The notes: a model not told the origin generated them from the sequence alone. A DNA stretch of 64,000 nucleotides from Streptomyces sp. NBC_00576 (GCF_036345175.1 NZ_CP107780.1:2480001-2544000), one strand, 5' to 3'. Counted from the first letter of the stretch, positions 48,722 through 58,095 are shown. A program made the numbers and translations.

Positions 48722-51109
48722 TCACACGGCCCACCGGCCGGGCCGTGCCTCAACCGGCTCGGCCGCCCTGCCCCGGAACCCGCCGTGCCCGCTGTGGGAG
48801 CGGCCGGCCCAGGGCTGCTCCCCCGGCCGCTTGGGGCGGCACTCCGGGATCGGCACCACGCGTCGCGGCATCGGGGCGGGCTCCCACAGCCGCGGCAGGG
48901 TCAGCATGCCGGCGTGTTGTCGGCCGCTGCCCCAGAAGGGGCGACGGCCCAGCAGGTCGGAGTGACCGCAGGCCACGACGAGCAGCGGGGACCGGGTGGT
49001 GCCGCGGCCGAGGGCCTCCACCCAGTCGAGCACCTCCTCGTCGGCCAGATGCAGATCGTCCAGACACAGCACCAAGGGGCGGTGGCGCGCCTCGTGCTCG
49101 ATCACCTCCCCCCAGGCGGCGAGCACATCGGCCCAGCGCCCTGACCGGCCGGAGTCCGGCGGCGACGACAGGGCACGCAGCAGCCGTACGGCGTCCACGT
49201 CGGAGTCGACCGCGGAGCGGACCACGGCCCTGAGCCGGTGCTCCGGCGTTTCGGGCAGTGCCCGGTCCCGCGGCGCCCACGCCTCGAGCAGCGCGGCCGC
49301 CAGGCCGGCCGCGTCCGGGCCTGCCTTCAGCACACGTGGCCGTACGACGCGCACCTCCTCGAAGTCGCCTGCGATCCTGCGTTCGAACTGGGCGAGAAGG
49401 CGCGTCTTGCCGACCCCTCGGTCGCCGAGCACCGTCAGCATGCTGGGCACGTCATGGTGGGTCGAGTAGTCCAGAAAGCTTTCCAGCAGCGCGAGTTCGT
49501 GCCGGCGTTGCCCGCGGGTGTCGGTGCCGCGCACCGTCGCCGCGCCCGCGCGCAGGGCCTGCGCCGACCGGATGCCGGCCACCCCGTCCGCGGCGTACGT
49601 GGTCTCGCCGTACCGGACCCAGGCATCGGTGTCACCCGCGACTTCCTCGCTGACGTACAGCTCGCCCGCGGGGACTCCGGTGAGCAGCCCGTGCGCCCTG
49701 TCGAGCAGCGTGCCCACCACGGAGACGGCGGCCCGGGGGTCGTGCGGATCGTGCCGCACGATCGCCTTGCCCGAGATCACCACGGCACGCATCACCATGC
49801 CCATCCCGGACGTCAGCCGTTCGCGGGCCGCGAAGGCCGCGCGCACCGCGTTCAGGGATGCCTCGGGGCGCTCGGACCGCAGACCGAACAGGGCCGCGCA
49901 CAGCCCGCCCATCGATCCGACGACCGTGCCGGAGCGCGCCTCGACGCTCTCGGTGAGCACGGTGACCGCGTCGTGCAGGGAGGCGTCCAGCTGCTCGCTC
50001 TCCATCGCCGCCGCGTCCACGGCGGACTCGGTGCACACGACGAGCACGCACACGTCCCGGCGCTCGGCGACCGCGCCCGCCTCGGCGACACCCAGGGGAC
50101 GCGGGGTGCGCGGCTCCTCCTCGGCCGGCGCAAACTCCGGCGCGAACTCCGGCACGAACTCGGGGACCGACACGGTGCCCGGCCCGGCGACTTCCGTCAC
50201 GCCCGTTCCCGGTGCCGCGGTGTGCGCCGCGGTGATACGTACGGGCGTCTCCACGCGGCCCGTCTCCGCGACCGTATGCCGCCGAGGCGCCCGCACCTCC
50301 GTACCGCCCGGCTCCGCGCGGCCCCCGGCCGGAGAGGCCAGCGTCTGATCGTGCCGCAGGATGCGATGCTGCAGGGTCTGCAGGCCGGCGGACGGCTCAA
50401 GTCCGTACTCCTCCACCAGCGCCAGACGCACCCTGCTGAACACGCTCAGCGCCTCCGCCTGCCGACCGCAGCGGTACAGGGCGAGCATCAACTGCCCGCA
50501 CAGACGCTCCCGCAGCGGCTCGGCCTCGGCCAGGGAGGTGAGTTCGCCCAGCACCGCATGGTGCCGGCCGCACGCCAGCTCGGCCTCGAAGCGGTCCTCC
50601 ATCGCGTCCAGTCGCAGCTGCCGCAGCGCGGTCAGCTCGGCCCACTCCATGCCCTCTTCGGCCAGATCCGACAGGGCGGAGCCACGCCACTCCGCGAGGG
50701 CCTCACCCAGCAGCACGGCGGCCTCGGCCGGTTCACCCGCGTCGAGGCGCGCCCGGCCCGCGGTGACTGCGCGCTCGAAACGGGTCGCGTCGAGCCGCTC
50801 GGGATCGACGCGCAGGACATAGCCCGGCGCCCGGGTGAGCAGTTGCGGCGGCATCGAACCGTCGGGCCGCTCCCCGTCACCGGTCTCCAGCAGGGCGCGC
50901 AGCCCCCACACCGCGTTCTGCACCATCTTGCGTGCCGTGACGGGCCGCGACTCCTCGGGCCACAGTGCGTCGAGGAGCTGACTGGTGGCGACCACCTGGT
51001 TGGCACGCAGGAGCAGCAGTCCGAGCACCGCTCTCTGCTTGACGCCTCCCAGCGGCAGACTCCGCCCCCCGCTCACCACTTCCATCGGCCCGAGAACCTT
51101 GAATTCCAC
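48722..51109 (-). CDS. SARP-family activator with ATPase domain (SARP2)
   Basis: This about 795-residue regulator is a paralogue of SARP1 with the same plan: OmpR-type winged helix (VEFKVLGPMEV, about 1-95), activation domain (to about 250), a Pro/Glu-rich linker, a cyclase-like region with VCVLVVCTESAVD, and an AAA ATPase region. Walker A is intact (GDRGVGKTR), and Walker B-like LVLCLDDLHLAD follows. The GTG at 51109 was chosen because SARPs start at this motif and GGGGGTGG precedes it; an in-frame ATG at 51136 adds nine residues. No TTA codon was seen. It is the third gene of a leftward operon with the FMN reductase and thioesterase. The C-terminal TPR region of full AfsR-type proteins is absent. 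Confidence 0.88.
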   Translation of the reverse strand: MEFKVLGPMEVVSGGRSLPLGGVKQRAVLGLLLLRANQVVATSQLLDALWPEESRPVTARKMVQNAVWGLRALLETGDGERPDGSMPPQLLTRAPGYVLRVDPERLDATRFERAVTAGRARLDAGEPAEAAVLLGEALAEWRGSALSDLAEEGMEWAELTALRQLRLDAMEDRFEAELACGRHHAVLGELTSLAEAEPLRERLCGQLMLALYRCGRQAEALSVFSRVRLALVEEYGLEPSAGLQTLQHRILRHDQTLASPAGGRAEPGGTEVRAPRRHTVAETGRVETPVRITAAHTAAPGTGVTEVAGPGTVSVPEFVPEFAPEFAPAEEEPRTPRPLGVAEAGAVAERRDVCVLVVCTESAVDAAAMESEQLDASLHDAVTVLTESVEARSGTVVGSMGGLCAALFGLRSERPEASLNAVRAAFAARERLTSGMGMVMRAVVISGKAIVRHDPHDPRAAVSVVGTLLDRAHGLLTGVPAGELYVSEEVAGDTDAWVRYGETTYAADGVAGIRSAQALRAGAATVRGTDTRGQRRHELALLESFLDYSTHHDVPSMLTVLGDRGVGKTRLLAQFERRIAGDFEEVRVVRPRVLKAGPDAAGLAAALLEAWAPRDRALPETPEHRLRAVVRSAVDSDVDAVRLLRALSSPPDSGRSGRWADVLAAWGEVIEHEARHRPLVLCLDDLHLADEEVLDWVEALGRGTTRSPLLVVACGHSDLLGRRPFWGSGRQHAGMLTLPRLWEPAPMPRRVVPIPECRPKRPGEQPWAGRSHSGHGGFRGRAAEPVEARPGRWAV

Positions 51110-51138
51110 GCCCACCCCCGAACGTCGAGCATCCATGT

Positions 51139-51915
51139 TCAGTCATGGCAGGCGCCGTTGCCCGCCCGAGCGGCGTTCGCCGAGCTGACGCCGCGCAGAA
51201 TCACCTCGGCCACGTCGCCGAGTCGCTGGTCCAGATAGAAGTGACCACCGGGAAGGACCCGCACCTCGGTGTCGGCGAGGGTGTGCGTCCGCCAGCCGGC
51301 CGCCTCCTCCACGGACACGACCGGGTCGTCGGTACCGCACAGCACGGTGACCGGCGTGTGCAACGGCTCCCCGGGCACCCAGGAGTACCCGGCGAGGGCC
51401 GTGTAGTCGGCGCGCAGAGCCGGCAGCACCATTGCCACCAGCTCGGGGTCGTCGAGCAGCGCCGCGCCGGTTCCTCCGAGCCGGCGTACGGCGGTGAGGA
51501 TCGCGTCGTCGTCCGGCGGCGCGTCGTGCGGGTTCCGCTTCGGTCCCGGCGCGCCGCGGGCCGACAGGAAGAGCCTGCGGGGTGGTCGGGCCCCGCGCTC
51601 CTGGAGGATGCGGGCGGTCTCGTACGCGATCAGCGCCCCCATGCTGTGGCCGAAGAACGCGCAGGGCTGGTCCTGGTCGTCGGACTCCAGCTTCCCGGCG
51701 ATGACCGCGGCGAGTTCCCCGATGTCGGTCACCGGCGTTTCGCGTCGGCGGTCCTGGCGGCCGGGGTACTGCACGGCCCAGACGTCGATGTGTGGCGCGA
51801 GCAACCGGGACAGCGGCAGGTACGCGCTGGCCGCGCCGCCCGCGTGCGGGAAGCAGATCAGTCTGAAAGCGCCCGGCTCGGGATCGCCGAAACGTCGGAA
51901 CCACTGGCCGTCCAT
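51139..51915 (-). CDS. Type II (editing) thioesterase
   Basis: This 258-residue alpha/beta hydrolase is a typical PKS-associated type II thioesterase: LICFPHAGGAAS forms the oxyanion-hole region, the nucleophile is Ser91 in FFGHSMGAL, the acid lies in CGTDDPVV, and the His is in GGHFYLD. It would remove aberrant acyl groups from stalled ACPs; chain release itself is by the PKS3 reductase. The ATG at 51915 lies inside the FMN reductase gene, overlapping it by 58 bases, with AGGAG upstream, so the two are translationally coupled. The SARP2 start follows 30 bases after its stop. Confidence 0.92.
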   Translation of the reverse strand: MDGQWFRRFGDPEPGAFRLICFPHAGGAASAYLPLSRLLAPHIDVWAVQYPGRQDRRRETPVTDIGELAAVIAGKLESDDQDQPCAFFGHSMGALIAYETARILQERGARPPRRLFLSARGAPGPKRNPHDAPPDDDAILTAVRRLGGTGAALLDDPELVAMVLPALRADYTALAGYSWVPGEPLHTPVTVLCGTDDPVVSVEEAAGWRTHTLADTEVRVLPGGHFYLDQRLGDVAEVILRGVSSANAARAGNGACHD

Positions 51916-52532
51916 GGTGCGCTGCGCTCCTGTCTGTTCATCTGCGGTGGCTGGTAGCCGTTCTCGGTACGGGCCCGGTGCAGCACCTCGGCCCACCAGC
52001 TGATGCGGTCGAACATCAGCCGGGCCGAGGTCTCCCACTCGTCGGAGGCGACCAGGTTGCCGTCCGGCGCGAGCCGCTCCCAGTGGTTGTGGAAACTGAC
52101 GGTCTCCGACACCGGGACGGCGTGGACCAGGCTGAAGACCTGACGCAGACCGGCCACGGCACACAGTCCGCTCGAAGGGCCACCGTAGGAGAGGAAGCCG
52201 ACGGGCTTGGCGTGCCACTCCTCGTCGTACCAGTCGATGGCGTTCTTCAGCGATGCCGGGAAGGTCTGGTTGTGCTCGGGGGTGACCACCACGAACGCGT
52301 CGGCCGCCCCCAGCCAGGGCGCCAGGTCCTTGACGGCCTGCGGCTTGGGCGCCGACGGGTCGGCGGACATCACGTCGGGCAGCCAGGCCGTGGCGAGGTC
52401 GATGACGTCCACGTCGAAGTCGTGCCGCAGCCGGGCGCGCGCGGCGAGCCATTCCGCCGCCACGTGGCCGAACCTGCCCTTTCTGATGCTGCCGATGATG
52501 ATCGCCAGCCGCAGCCGTTCACTCTCGGCCAC
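51858..52532 (-). CDS. NADPH-dependent FMN reductase (flavodoxin-like)
   Basis: This 224-residue protein has the flavodoxin-like fold of NADPH:FMN reductases: the FMN phosphate-binding loop IIIGSIRKGRFG near residues 11-22, VVVTPEHNQTFPASLKNAIDW, and GFLSYGGPSSGL. It may provide reduced flavin to the group D monooxygenase in addition to the split-barrel reductase at 43369, or reduce a quinone or enone directly. It is first in a leftward operon with the thioesterase and SARP2 and diverges from SARP3. The C-terminal 19 residues overlap the thioesterase gene and lack conservation, so an ancestral stop may have been lost. Confidence 0.88.
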   Translation of the reverse strand: MAESERLRLAIIIGSIRKGRFGHVAAEWLAARARLRHDFDVDVIDLATAWLPDVMSADPSAPKPQAVKDLAPWLGAADAFVVVTPEHNQTFPASLKNAIDWYDEEWHAKPVGFLSYGGPSSGLCAVAGLRQVFSLVHAVPVSETVSFHNHWERLAPDGNLVASDEWETSARLMFDRISWWAEVLHRARTENGYQPPQMNRQERSAPWTASGSDVSAIPSRALSD

Positions 52533-52597
52533 TTCTCAACCGCCTTCCGCACCGCCGCCGAACCGGTCATTCCTCAAAGAAGCCTGGCCCAGGCCCC

Positions 52598-52647
52598 TTC
52601 GGATCGGCTTCGGGCGGCTTCGGACCGACTGCAGTCGGCCTTCGGGC
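52598..52647. promoter_or_regulatory. Phased TTCGG direct repeats between FMN reductase and SARP3
   Basis: TTCGGAT (52598), TTCGGGC (52609), TTCGGAC (52619) and TTCGGGC (52641) recur at 11, 10 and 22 bp, close to one helical turn each. The array lies in the 175-base divergent gap. It fits SARP heptamer operators and could control both directions, including SARP3 autoregulation. Confidence 0.55.
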
Positions 52648-52707
52648 CGGTGGCCGAGCCCTGTTCGTCGCCGATCACTTCGCACGGCTGCCAAGTACGC
52701 TGAGATC

Positions 52708-55700
52708 ATGGAATTCGGGGTGCTTGGGCCGCTGGAGGTGCGCACGGACGCAGGGCGCGTCGTGCGGGTGCCCGAAGTCAAGGTCCGTATGCTCCTCGCC
52801 GATCTGCTCGCCCACAACGGGCAGGTCGTGCCGGTGAGCCGGCTCGTCGAGGACCTGTGGGGCGGCTCGACGTTCACGGCCCGGCCCACGGCGTCCCTGC
52901 AGGCCAAGGTGTCCCAGCTGCGGCGCGCCCTGGAGGACGCGGAGGCGGGCGGCCGCGAGTTCGTGGCATACCGGGCGCCCGGTTATGTCCTGGACATCCC
53001 GGCCGCCGCGCTGGACGCGGGGCGGTTTCGCACCCTGGTCGCCAAGGCCCGAGCCACCGAGGATCCCCGGGCGCGGGCGGCGTTGTACACCGAGGCGCTG
53101 GCGCTGTGGCGCGGCCCGGCCTTCGCCGAGTTCGCGGACCAGCCGTGCGTACGGCCGACGGCGGCGAACCTGGAGGAGGAGCGTCTGACGGCGGTGGAGG
53201 AACACGCTCAGGCGCGGCTGGAGTTGGGCGAGCACAGCCTGCTGGTCGGTGAGCTGACCGAGCTGGTGGGGAAGTACCCGTTGCGCGAGGGGCTGCGGGG
53301 CGCCCTGATGTGGGCGCTGTATCAGGCGGGGCGCTCGTCCGACGCGCTCGACTGCTTCACCGATCTGCGGCGCCGGCTCGACGAGGAACTGGGGCTCACC
53401 CCCGGCCCGTCCCTGGAGGCACTGCAGCGCTCCATCCTGCGCCACGACCCGGAACTGGCCCGGCCCGAACCGCCTGTTCCGTCGGCCGGGGGCGTGCCGG
53501 TGCGGCCGGGACCGACGTCGTCGGCCTCGCCCCTGGTGGGCCGTGACCAGGACGTACGGACGATCCGGACGCTGCTCCCGCAGCGCCGGCTGGTGACGCT
53601 CACCGGTCCCGGGGGCGTCGGCAAGACCCGGCTCGCACAGGCCGCGGCCGAGAGTCTGACCGGCGCGTTCACCGACGGTGTCTGGCTGGTGGAGCTCGCG
53701 GACATCGGTGGCCTGGAACGGTTCGCGAGCACGGAGTCGCTGGCCGAGCAGGTCATGGCGGCGCTCGGGATCCGTGAGAACGCCTCGGACGACGACCGCA
53801 AGGGCCCGGCGGACCGCCTCGCCGACGCGCTGGCCGCGCGGCGGCTGCTCCTCGTGCTGGACAACTGCGAACACGTCGTGGAGGCCGTCGCGCAGTTGAC
53901 CGGCCTGCTGCTGGGCAGGGCCCCGCACCTGCACATCCTGACCACCAGTCAGGAACCGCTGCGCACCAGGAACGAGACGGTGTACCCGGTGGCGCCGCTG
54001 TCGCTGCCCCCGGCCGACCGGCCGGGACTCGACGCGCTGACGAGCTCGGGCGCCGTACGCCTCTTCGTGGAGCGGACCACCGCGACGGACCCGGCGTTCG
54101 TGCTCGACACGACCACGGCCCCTCTCGTCGCGGACGTGTGCCGGCGCCTCGACGGCATCCCGCTGGCCCTGGAGCTGGCCGCCACGCGGGTCAGATCCCT
54201 GGGCATCAGGGAGCTGCACGACCGTCTCAACGACCGCTTCAAGGTACTCAACAGCGGCTACCGGGACGCCCCTTCGCGCCACCGGACGTTGCAGGCCACC
54301 CTCGACTGGAGCTGGAGCCTGCTCGACCACCGGGAACAGACGGTGCTGCGGCGATTATCGGCCTTCAGCGAAGGGTGCGGCCTGGAGGCCGCCGAGGACG
54401 TGTGCTCCGGGGGTGGTACGTCCCGCGCCGATGTCCTCGACGCGCTGAGCCTGCTCGTGGAACGGTCCTTCGCCGTACGGACCGAGGGCCCGAACGGTCC
54501 GCGCTACCGGCTGCTGGAATCCGTCGCGGTCTACGCGCGTGACCAGCTCGCCAAGTCCGGGGAGAGCGCCCAGACCGCGACCCGGCACCTGCGCCACTAC
54601 GTCCGGTTCGCCGAGCGGGCCCGGCCGCATCTCCACGAGCGCGAACAGTCCCGCTGGTTCCAGTCCCTGGATCTGGAGGCGACCAACATGCAGCGCGCTC
54701 TGCACGAGGCGGGCCGGGCCGGAGCCACCCAGGACGCGCTGCGCCTGGTCAATTCCCTGACCTGGTACTGGTTCGTGCGCGGTCGGCTCGGCGAGGCCCG
54801 CTGGGCGCTGGCTACGGCCATGGACACGCCGGGCCCGGCCGCGCCCGAGGAGCGCCTGGAGGCGACGTTCTGGCATGCGGGCATCCGTCTGCTGCTCGGC
54901 GAGCACGACGCGGAGCGCGACGCGGGGCACGACGGAGAGCTCGACACACTCGGCGAGTACGCGGCCGGGTCGACCGTGGAGTCGGCCAGGGCCGAGTGGT
55001 TCCTGGCGCACGCGCAGTGGACGGTGGGGGCGTTGACCGACGGCGAGAAGCGGGTCGAGCGCGTCCTGGTCTCCTTCCGTACGCTGCGCGACGCGTGGGG
55101 CACCGCCGCCGCGCTCACCACGCGCGCCGGCTTCGCCCTGGCGCGCGGTGATCTGGAGGCGGTGCGCGGCAACGCCGAGGACGCCCGCGCCCACTTCGCC
55201 GAACTGGGCGACCTCTGGGGCAGGTTGAAGACCACCGACGTGCTCGGCAGGCTTGCCGAGATCAACGGCGACTACGACCTGGCGGCCCAACTGCACCGCG
55301 AGAGCCTGCGGATCGCCCAGACCCTGGAGATGTGGCCCGAGCTGTCCGCGAAGCTGTCCGGCCTCGGCAGGATCGCCCTGCTCACGCAGCGCTACGAGGA
55401 GGCCGACGATCTGCACACGCGTGCCCTGCGCCTCGCGGCCGAGCAGGGCAACCAGCCCGCCGAGCAGTTCGCCGCGCTGGGGCTCGCACTGAGCGCCCGG
55501 CGCCAGGGCCGGCTGGACGCCGCCGAGGAGTGGCTGCGGCCCTGGCTCGCCTGGAACCGTCGGCGCGACGACGCGCCGGGACTCGCGCTGGTCCTGGCCG
55601 AGCTGGGCTTCATCGCCGAACAACGCGGCGACGCCGGCCGCGCCCTCGCGTACCACGGGGACGGCCTTGCGGCTGCCGTGACGACCAAGGACCCCCGCTC

Positions 55701-55971
55701 GGTCGCCCTGGCACTCGAAGGCCTGGCAGGCGCACACTCCCTGGCCGGGGACCCGGAGCGGGCCGCGCGCCTGCTCGGCACGGCGGCGGCGACCAGGGAG
55801 CGGGCCGGGGCTCCGCACCCCCCGGCGGAACAGGGTGATGTCGAGCGCATCTCCACCCGCGTGCGCGCCACGATCGATGAGGGCACCTACGCCCGGGAGT
55901 TCGCCCACGGCACCCTCAGGGGCCACGAGACCCAGGCCACGGTGGAGTCGGCGCGCCCGAGCACACGGTGA
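52708..55971 (+). CDS. AfsR-type SARP regulator with NB-ARC and TPR domains (SARP3)
   Basis: This 1087-residue regulator has the large SARP plan: OmpR-type winged helix (MEFGVLGPLEV to about 95), activation domain (95-245), an NB-ARC/STAND ATPase (about 270-620) with Walker A GPGGVGKTR and LLLVLDNCEHV, and a C-terminal helical TPR-like region (620-1060). It is predicted to activate cluster promoters in response to nucleotide binding. Codon 550 is TTA (54355-54357, Leu in RRLSAF), indicating bldA dependence. The ATG at 52708 begins the conserved domain; longer frames upstream overlap the divergent reductase gene. Confidence 0.93.
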   Translation: MEFGVLGPLEVRTDAGRVVRVPEVKVRMLLADLLAHNGQVVPVSRLVEDLWGGSTFTARPTASLQAKVSQLRRALEDAEAGGREFVAYRAPGYVLDIPAAALDAGRFRTLVAKARATEDPRARAALYTEALALWRGPAFAEFADQPCVRPTAANLEEERLTAVEEHAQARLELGEHSLLVGELTELVGKYPLREGLRGALMWALYQAGRSSDALDCFTDLRRRLDEELGLTPGPSLEALQRSILRHDPELARPEPPVPSAGGVPVRPGPTSSASPLVGRDQDVRTIRTLLPQRRLVTLTGPGGVGKTRLAQAAAESLTGAFTDGVWLVELADIGGLERFASTESLAEQVMAALGIRENASDDDRKGPADRLADALAARRLLLVLDNCEHVVEAVAQLTGLLLGRAPHLHILTTSQEPLRTRNETVYPVAPLSLPPADRPGLDALTSSGAVRLFVERTTATDPAFVLDTTTAPLVADVCRRLDGIPLALELAATRVRSLGIRELHDRLNDRFKVLNSGYRDAPSRHRTLQATLDWSWSLLDHREQTVLRRLSAFSEGCGLEAAEDVCSGGGTSRADVLDALSLLVERSFAVRTEGPNGPRYRLLESVAVYARDQLAKSGESAQTATRHLRHYVRFAERARPHLHEREQSRWFQSLDLEATNMQRALHEAGRAGATQDALRLVNSLTWYWFVRGRLGEARWALATAMDTPGPAAPEERLEATFWHAGIRLLLGEHDAERDAGHDGELDTLGEYAAGSTVESARAEWFLAHAQWTVGALTDGEKRVERVLVSFRTLRDAWGTAAALTTRAGFALARGDLEAVRGNAEDARAHFAELGDLWGRLKTTDVLGRLAEINGDYDLAAQLHRESLRIAQTLEMWPELSAKLSGLGRIALLTQRYEEADDLHTRALRLAAEQGNQPAEQFAALGLALSARRQGRLDAAEEWLRPWLAWNRRRDDAPGLALVLAELGFIAEQRGDAGRALAYHGDGLAAAVTTKDPRSVALALEGLAGAHSLAGDPERAARLLGTAAATRERAGAPHPPAEQGDVERISTRVRATIDEGTYAREFAHGTLRGHETQATVESARPSTR

Positions 55972-56148
55972 GCCGCTGCGCACGGAAACCACAGGCCAAG
56001 AGCGCTTCGCGGCCGGTTCGTCCGTGCGGCGAGTACGTCCGACGCGGTGTCACCGGACCCTGATCGCTCGACGGCGCGAGCGCGCACACCGACGGGCAAA
56101 GTGCTCAATTCAGGTATGGCGTGCAGGAGTTCGAGTAACGTTGACGCG

Positions 56149-56763
56149 GTGATCAAGCAGAGCAGGCCGGGCGTGTCGGCTCGCCTCGTCGTGGTGGATC
56201 CGGACTTCGAGGCCCAGTGCGAGCGGGTGAACGAGCACCTGCTCGTACCCGTCGCCGAGTCGACGCGCGGCGGGCAGGGACATGAGGCACTGGTGGAAGC
56301 GCTGGCAGCCTTCCGGAGCATCAGCGATTCCCTGGCCGCGGCCGTCGAGCGGGGACCGCGCGTCTGGACGCCGAACGGCCGCTGGGAGCACGAGGGCCTG
56401 AGAATCGTCGACCTGCCGACTCCACACATAGACCTGCTCTACTCCGTGTTGCGCGAGTTGTCCGGCGCCCTCGTCGGGTCCCCCGATTCCACTCGGCCGA
56501 CGGGCACGGCGGTGGCGCTCCACTCCCTCGACTCCGCAGGCGAAGGCACCGCGGTAAGTCTGGTCGGCACGATGGCACGCGTGTTGTCGCTCATGGATCT
56601 GACGCCCGACACCGACACCGACACGCTCACCGGCGCGCTCGAAGCCGCCGACGGCCAGGACGTACGGCTGACCTACGCACAGGAAGACGCGTGGCAGCGC
56701 CTCGCGCACCGTCTGACCATGTTGCTCACCGAGGACGCACCGCTCCACCGCTTCCTCTACTGA
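56149..56763 (+). CDS. Hypothetical protein, unrecognised
   Basis: The 204-residue product is acidic and mixed alpha/beta in appearance, with ARLVVVDPDFEAQCERVNEHL, a helical ALVEALAAFRSISDSLAAAVE segment and a C-terminal helix ending PLHRFLY. I do not recognise a family. The start is uncertain: GTG at 56149 opens a clean N-terminus, ATG at 56116 and 56047 are alternatives, and no ribosome binding site decides. It has no visible tie to the SARP3 gene 177 bases upstream. Confidence 0.55.
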   Translation: MIKQSRPGVSARLVVVDPDFEAQCERVNEHLLVPVAESTRGGQGHEALVEALAAFRSISDSLAAAVERGPRVWTPNGRWEHEGLRIVDLPTPHIDLLYSVLRELSGALVGSPDSTRPTGTAVALHSLDSAGEGTAVSLVGTMARVLSLMDLTPDTDTDTLTGALEAADGQDVRLTYAQEDAWQRLAHRLTMLLTEDAPLHRFLY

Positions 56764-56866
56764 TCAGGCGGAACGCCCACCCCCGCCCCGAGCAGGCTGC
56801 CGCGCTCGCGCCCTCATCCTCCTGACGGCCGGGAGGAAGAGGAAAGCGAGCGCGGGCAGCACTGCG

Positions 56867-57298
56867 TCAGGCGGTCATGGCGTCGCGGACGAGGGCGGTG
56901 TCGACGAACTGTTCGAAGCGGACGATGAGTGCGCCGCGTACGACGAAGTGGTGGGCGACGCGGACGTCGATCGCCTTGCCGGTGGCCTTGTTGACCGCCG
57001 TGTAGCGGGCCAGGACGACGACGTTCTCCCCGTCCACCACATACGTGTCGTCGTGCGCGGCCCAGCCCTCCCACTCCTTGCCCAGCTGTTCCATCACATT
57101 GGCGGTGACGCCCTCGGGGGTGCGATAGGTACCGGCCAGCGGGAAGCCCGCCATCTCGGTCCACTCCACGTCCGGGGCGAGAGTGGCGCGCAGGGCGTCC
57201 AGGTCGCCGGCCGCGGACGCCAGGTACTGGCGGCGCACGACGTCGGCGGGGGCCGCGGAGGTCGCGAAGTCGGTGGCGGTCGTGCTGGTCAGCCCCAT
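56867..57298 (-). CDS. NTF2/SnoaL-like protein
   Basis: This 143-residue protein has the SnoaL-like fold typical of stand-alone NTF2-like proteins: VVRRQYLASAAGDLDALRATLAPDVEWTE, then YTAVNKATGKAIDVRVAHHFVVRG and a C-terminal FEQFVDTALV. It differs in sequence from the two SnoaL-like proteins of the alkaloid cluster. It overlaps the MBL gene by ten bases and is last in a three-gene leftward operon (DsbA-like, MBL, NTF2), which suggests a small-molecule detoxification role. No substrate can be named. Confidence 0.78.
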   Translation of the reverse strand: MGLTSTTATDFATSAAPADVVRRQYLASAAGDLDALRATLAPDVEWTEMAGFPLAGTYRTPEGVTANVMEQLGKEWEGWAAHDDTYVVDGENVVVLARYTAVNKATGKAIDVRVAHHFVVRGALIVRFEQFVDTALVRDAMTA

Positions 57299-58095
57299 GT
57301 CATCTCACCCTTGGCGACCTTCGCACCGATCTGCGCGGCGATCAGCATGCCGTTGTCCGGGTAACGCTTGACGAGCGCCTCGGTCAGCGCGGCCCCGTCG
57401 GCCGCCTTGCCGAGTTCCTCCTCGAAGGCGAGCAGGTAGTCACGGGTGGCGGTGATCGCGGAGGCGTCCGCCGCGGTGCCGGGCAGGCGGTGGCCGGGCA
57501 CGACCAGCTGCGGGGCGAGGGCGGTCATCTCGTCGAGGAGGTCGATCCAGGCGGCGCGGTCGCCGGGGGTGGGGGTGTCGGCGACCCAGACGTGCTCCTG
57601 CTGGAAGAGCAGCACCCCGCCGAGCAGGGCGCGGGTCTCGGCCTGCCACAGGTAGTGGCGGTCGGGCAGCGCGGCCGTGCCGCCCTTCAGCTCGAAGCGG
57701 TGGCCCTCCAGGGTCAGGTCACCCGTCAGCGGGGCGAGTTCGACCAGGCGGGTGGGGAGGTTGGCGCCGAGTGCGGCCCAGGCCTTGAGCTTGCCCTCGT
57801 AGGAGTGCTGGATGTGCTCGATGACCAGCGGCGTCGCCACGAACGCCGCCTCGGGGAAGGCGTCGGCCAGGACTTCGGCGCCGAAGTAGAAGTCGGGGTC
57901 GGCGTGGCTGACGAAGACCGTGGTCAGCGTCCTGCCCGAGTCGAGGATCTCCGCGGCCAGCCGGTGCCCGTCGGCCCGGGTGAACGCGGCATCCACCAGC
58001 AGCGCCTCGCTGTCACCGGTGACCAGGGTGGCCGTCTTGTTCTTGGAACCGGCCGGGAAATCCAGGTCCAGGACCTTGAAGGAAAGAGCACTCAT
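57289..58095 (-). CDS. MBL-fold metallo-hydrolase with variant metal motif
   Basis: This 268-residue protein has a metallo-beta-lactamase fold. The usual HxHxDH box is replaced by HADPDF (His64, Asp66, Asp68), so two ligands differ from the classical set; later His residues in VVPGHRLPG are kept. Some actinobacterial MBL proteins have this variant and probably bind one metal or act as quercetinase- or lactonase-like enzymes; activity is not known here. The ATG at 58095 follows AAGGAG. It lies 75 bases after the DsbA-like gene and overlaps the NTF2 gene. Confidence 0.82.
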   Translation of the reverse strand: MSALSFKVLDLDFPAGSKNKTATLVTGDSEALLVDAAFTRADGHRLAAEILDSGRTLTTVFVSHADPDFYFGAEVLADAFPEAAFVATPLVIEHIQHSYEGKLKAWAALGANLPTRLVELAPLTGDLTLEGHRFELKGGTAALPDRHYLWQAETRALLGGVLLFQQEHVWVADTPTPGDRAAWIDLLDEMTALAPQLVVPGHRLPGTAADASAITATRDYLLAFEEELGKAADGAALTEALVKRYPDNGMLIAAQIGAKVAKGEMTWG

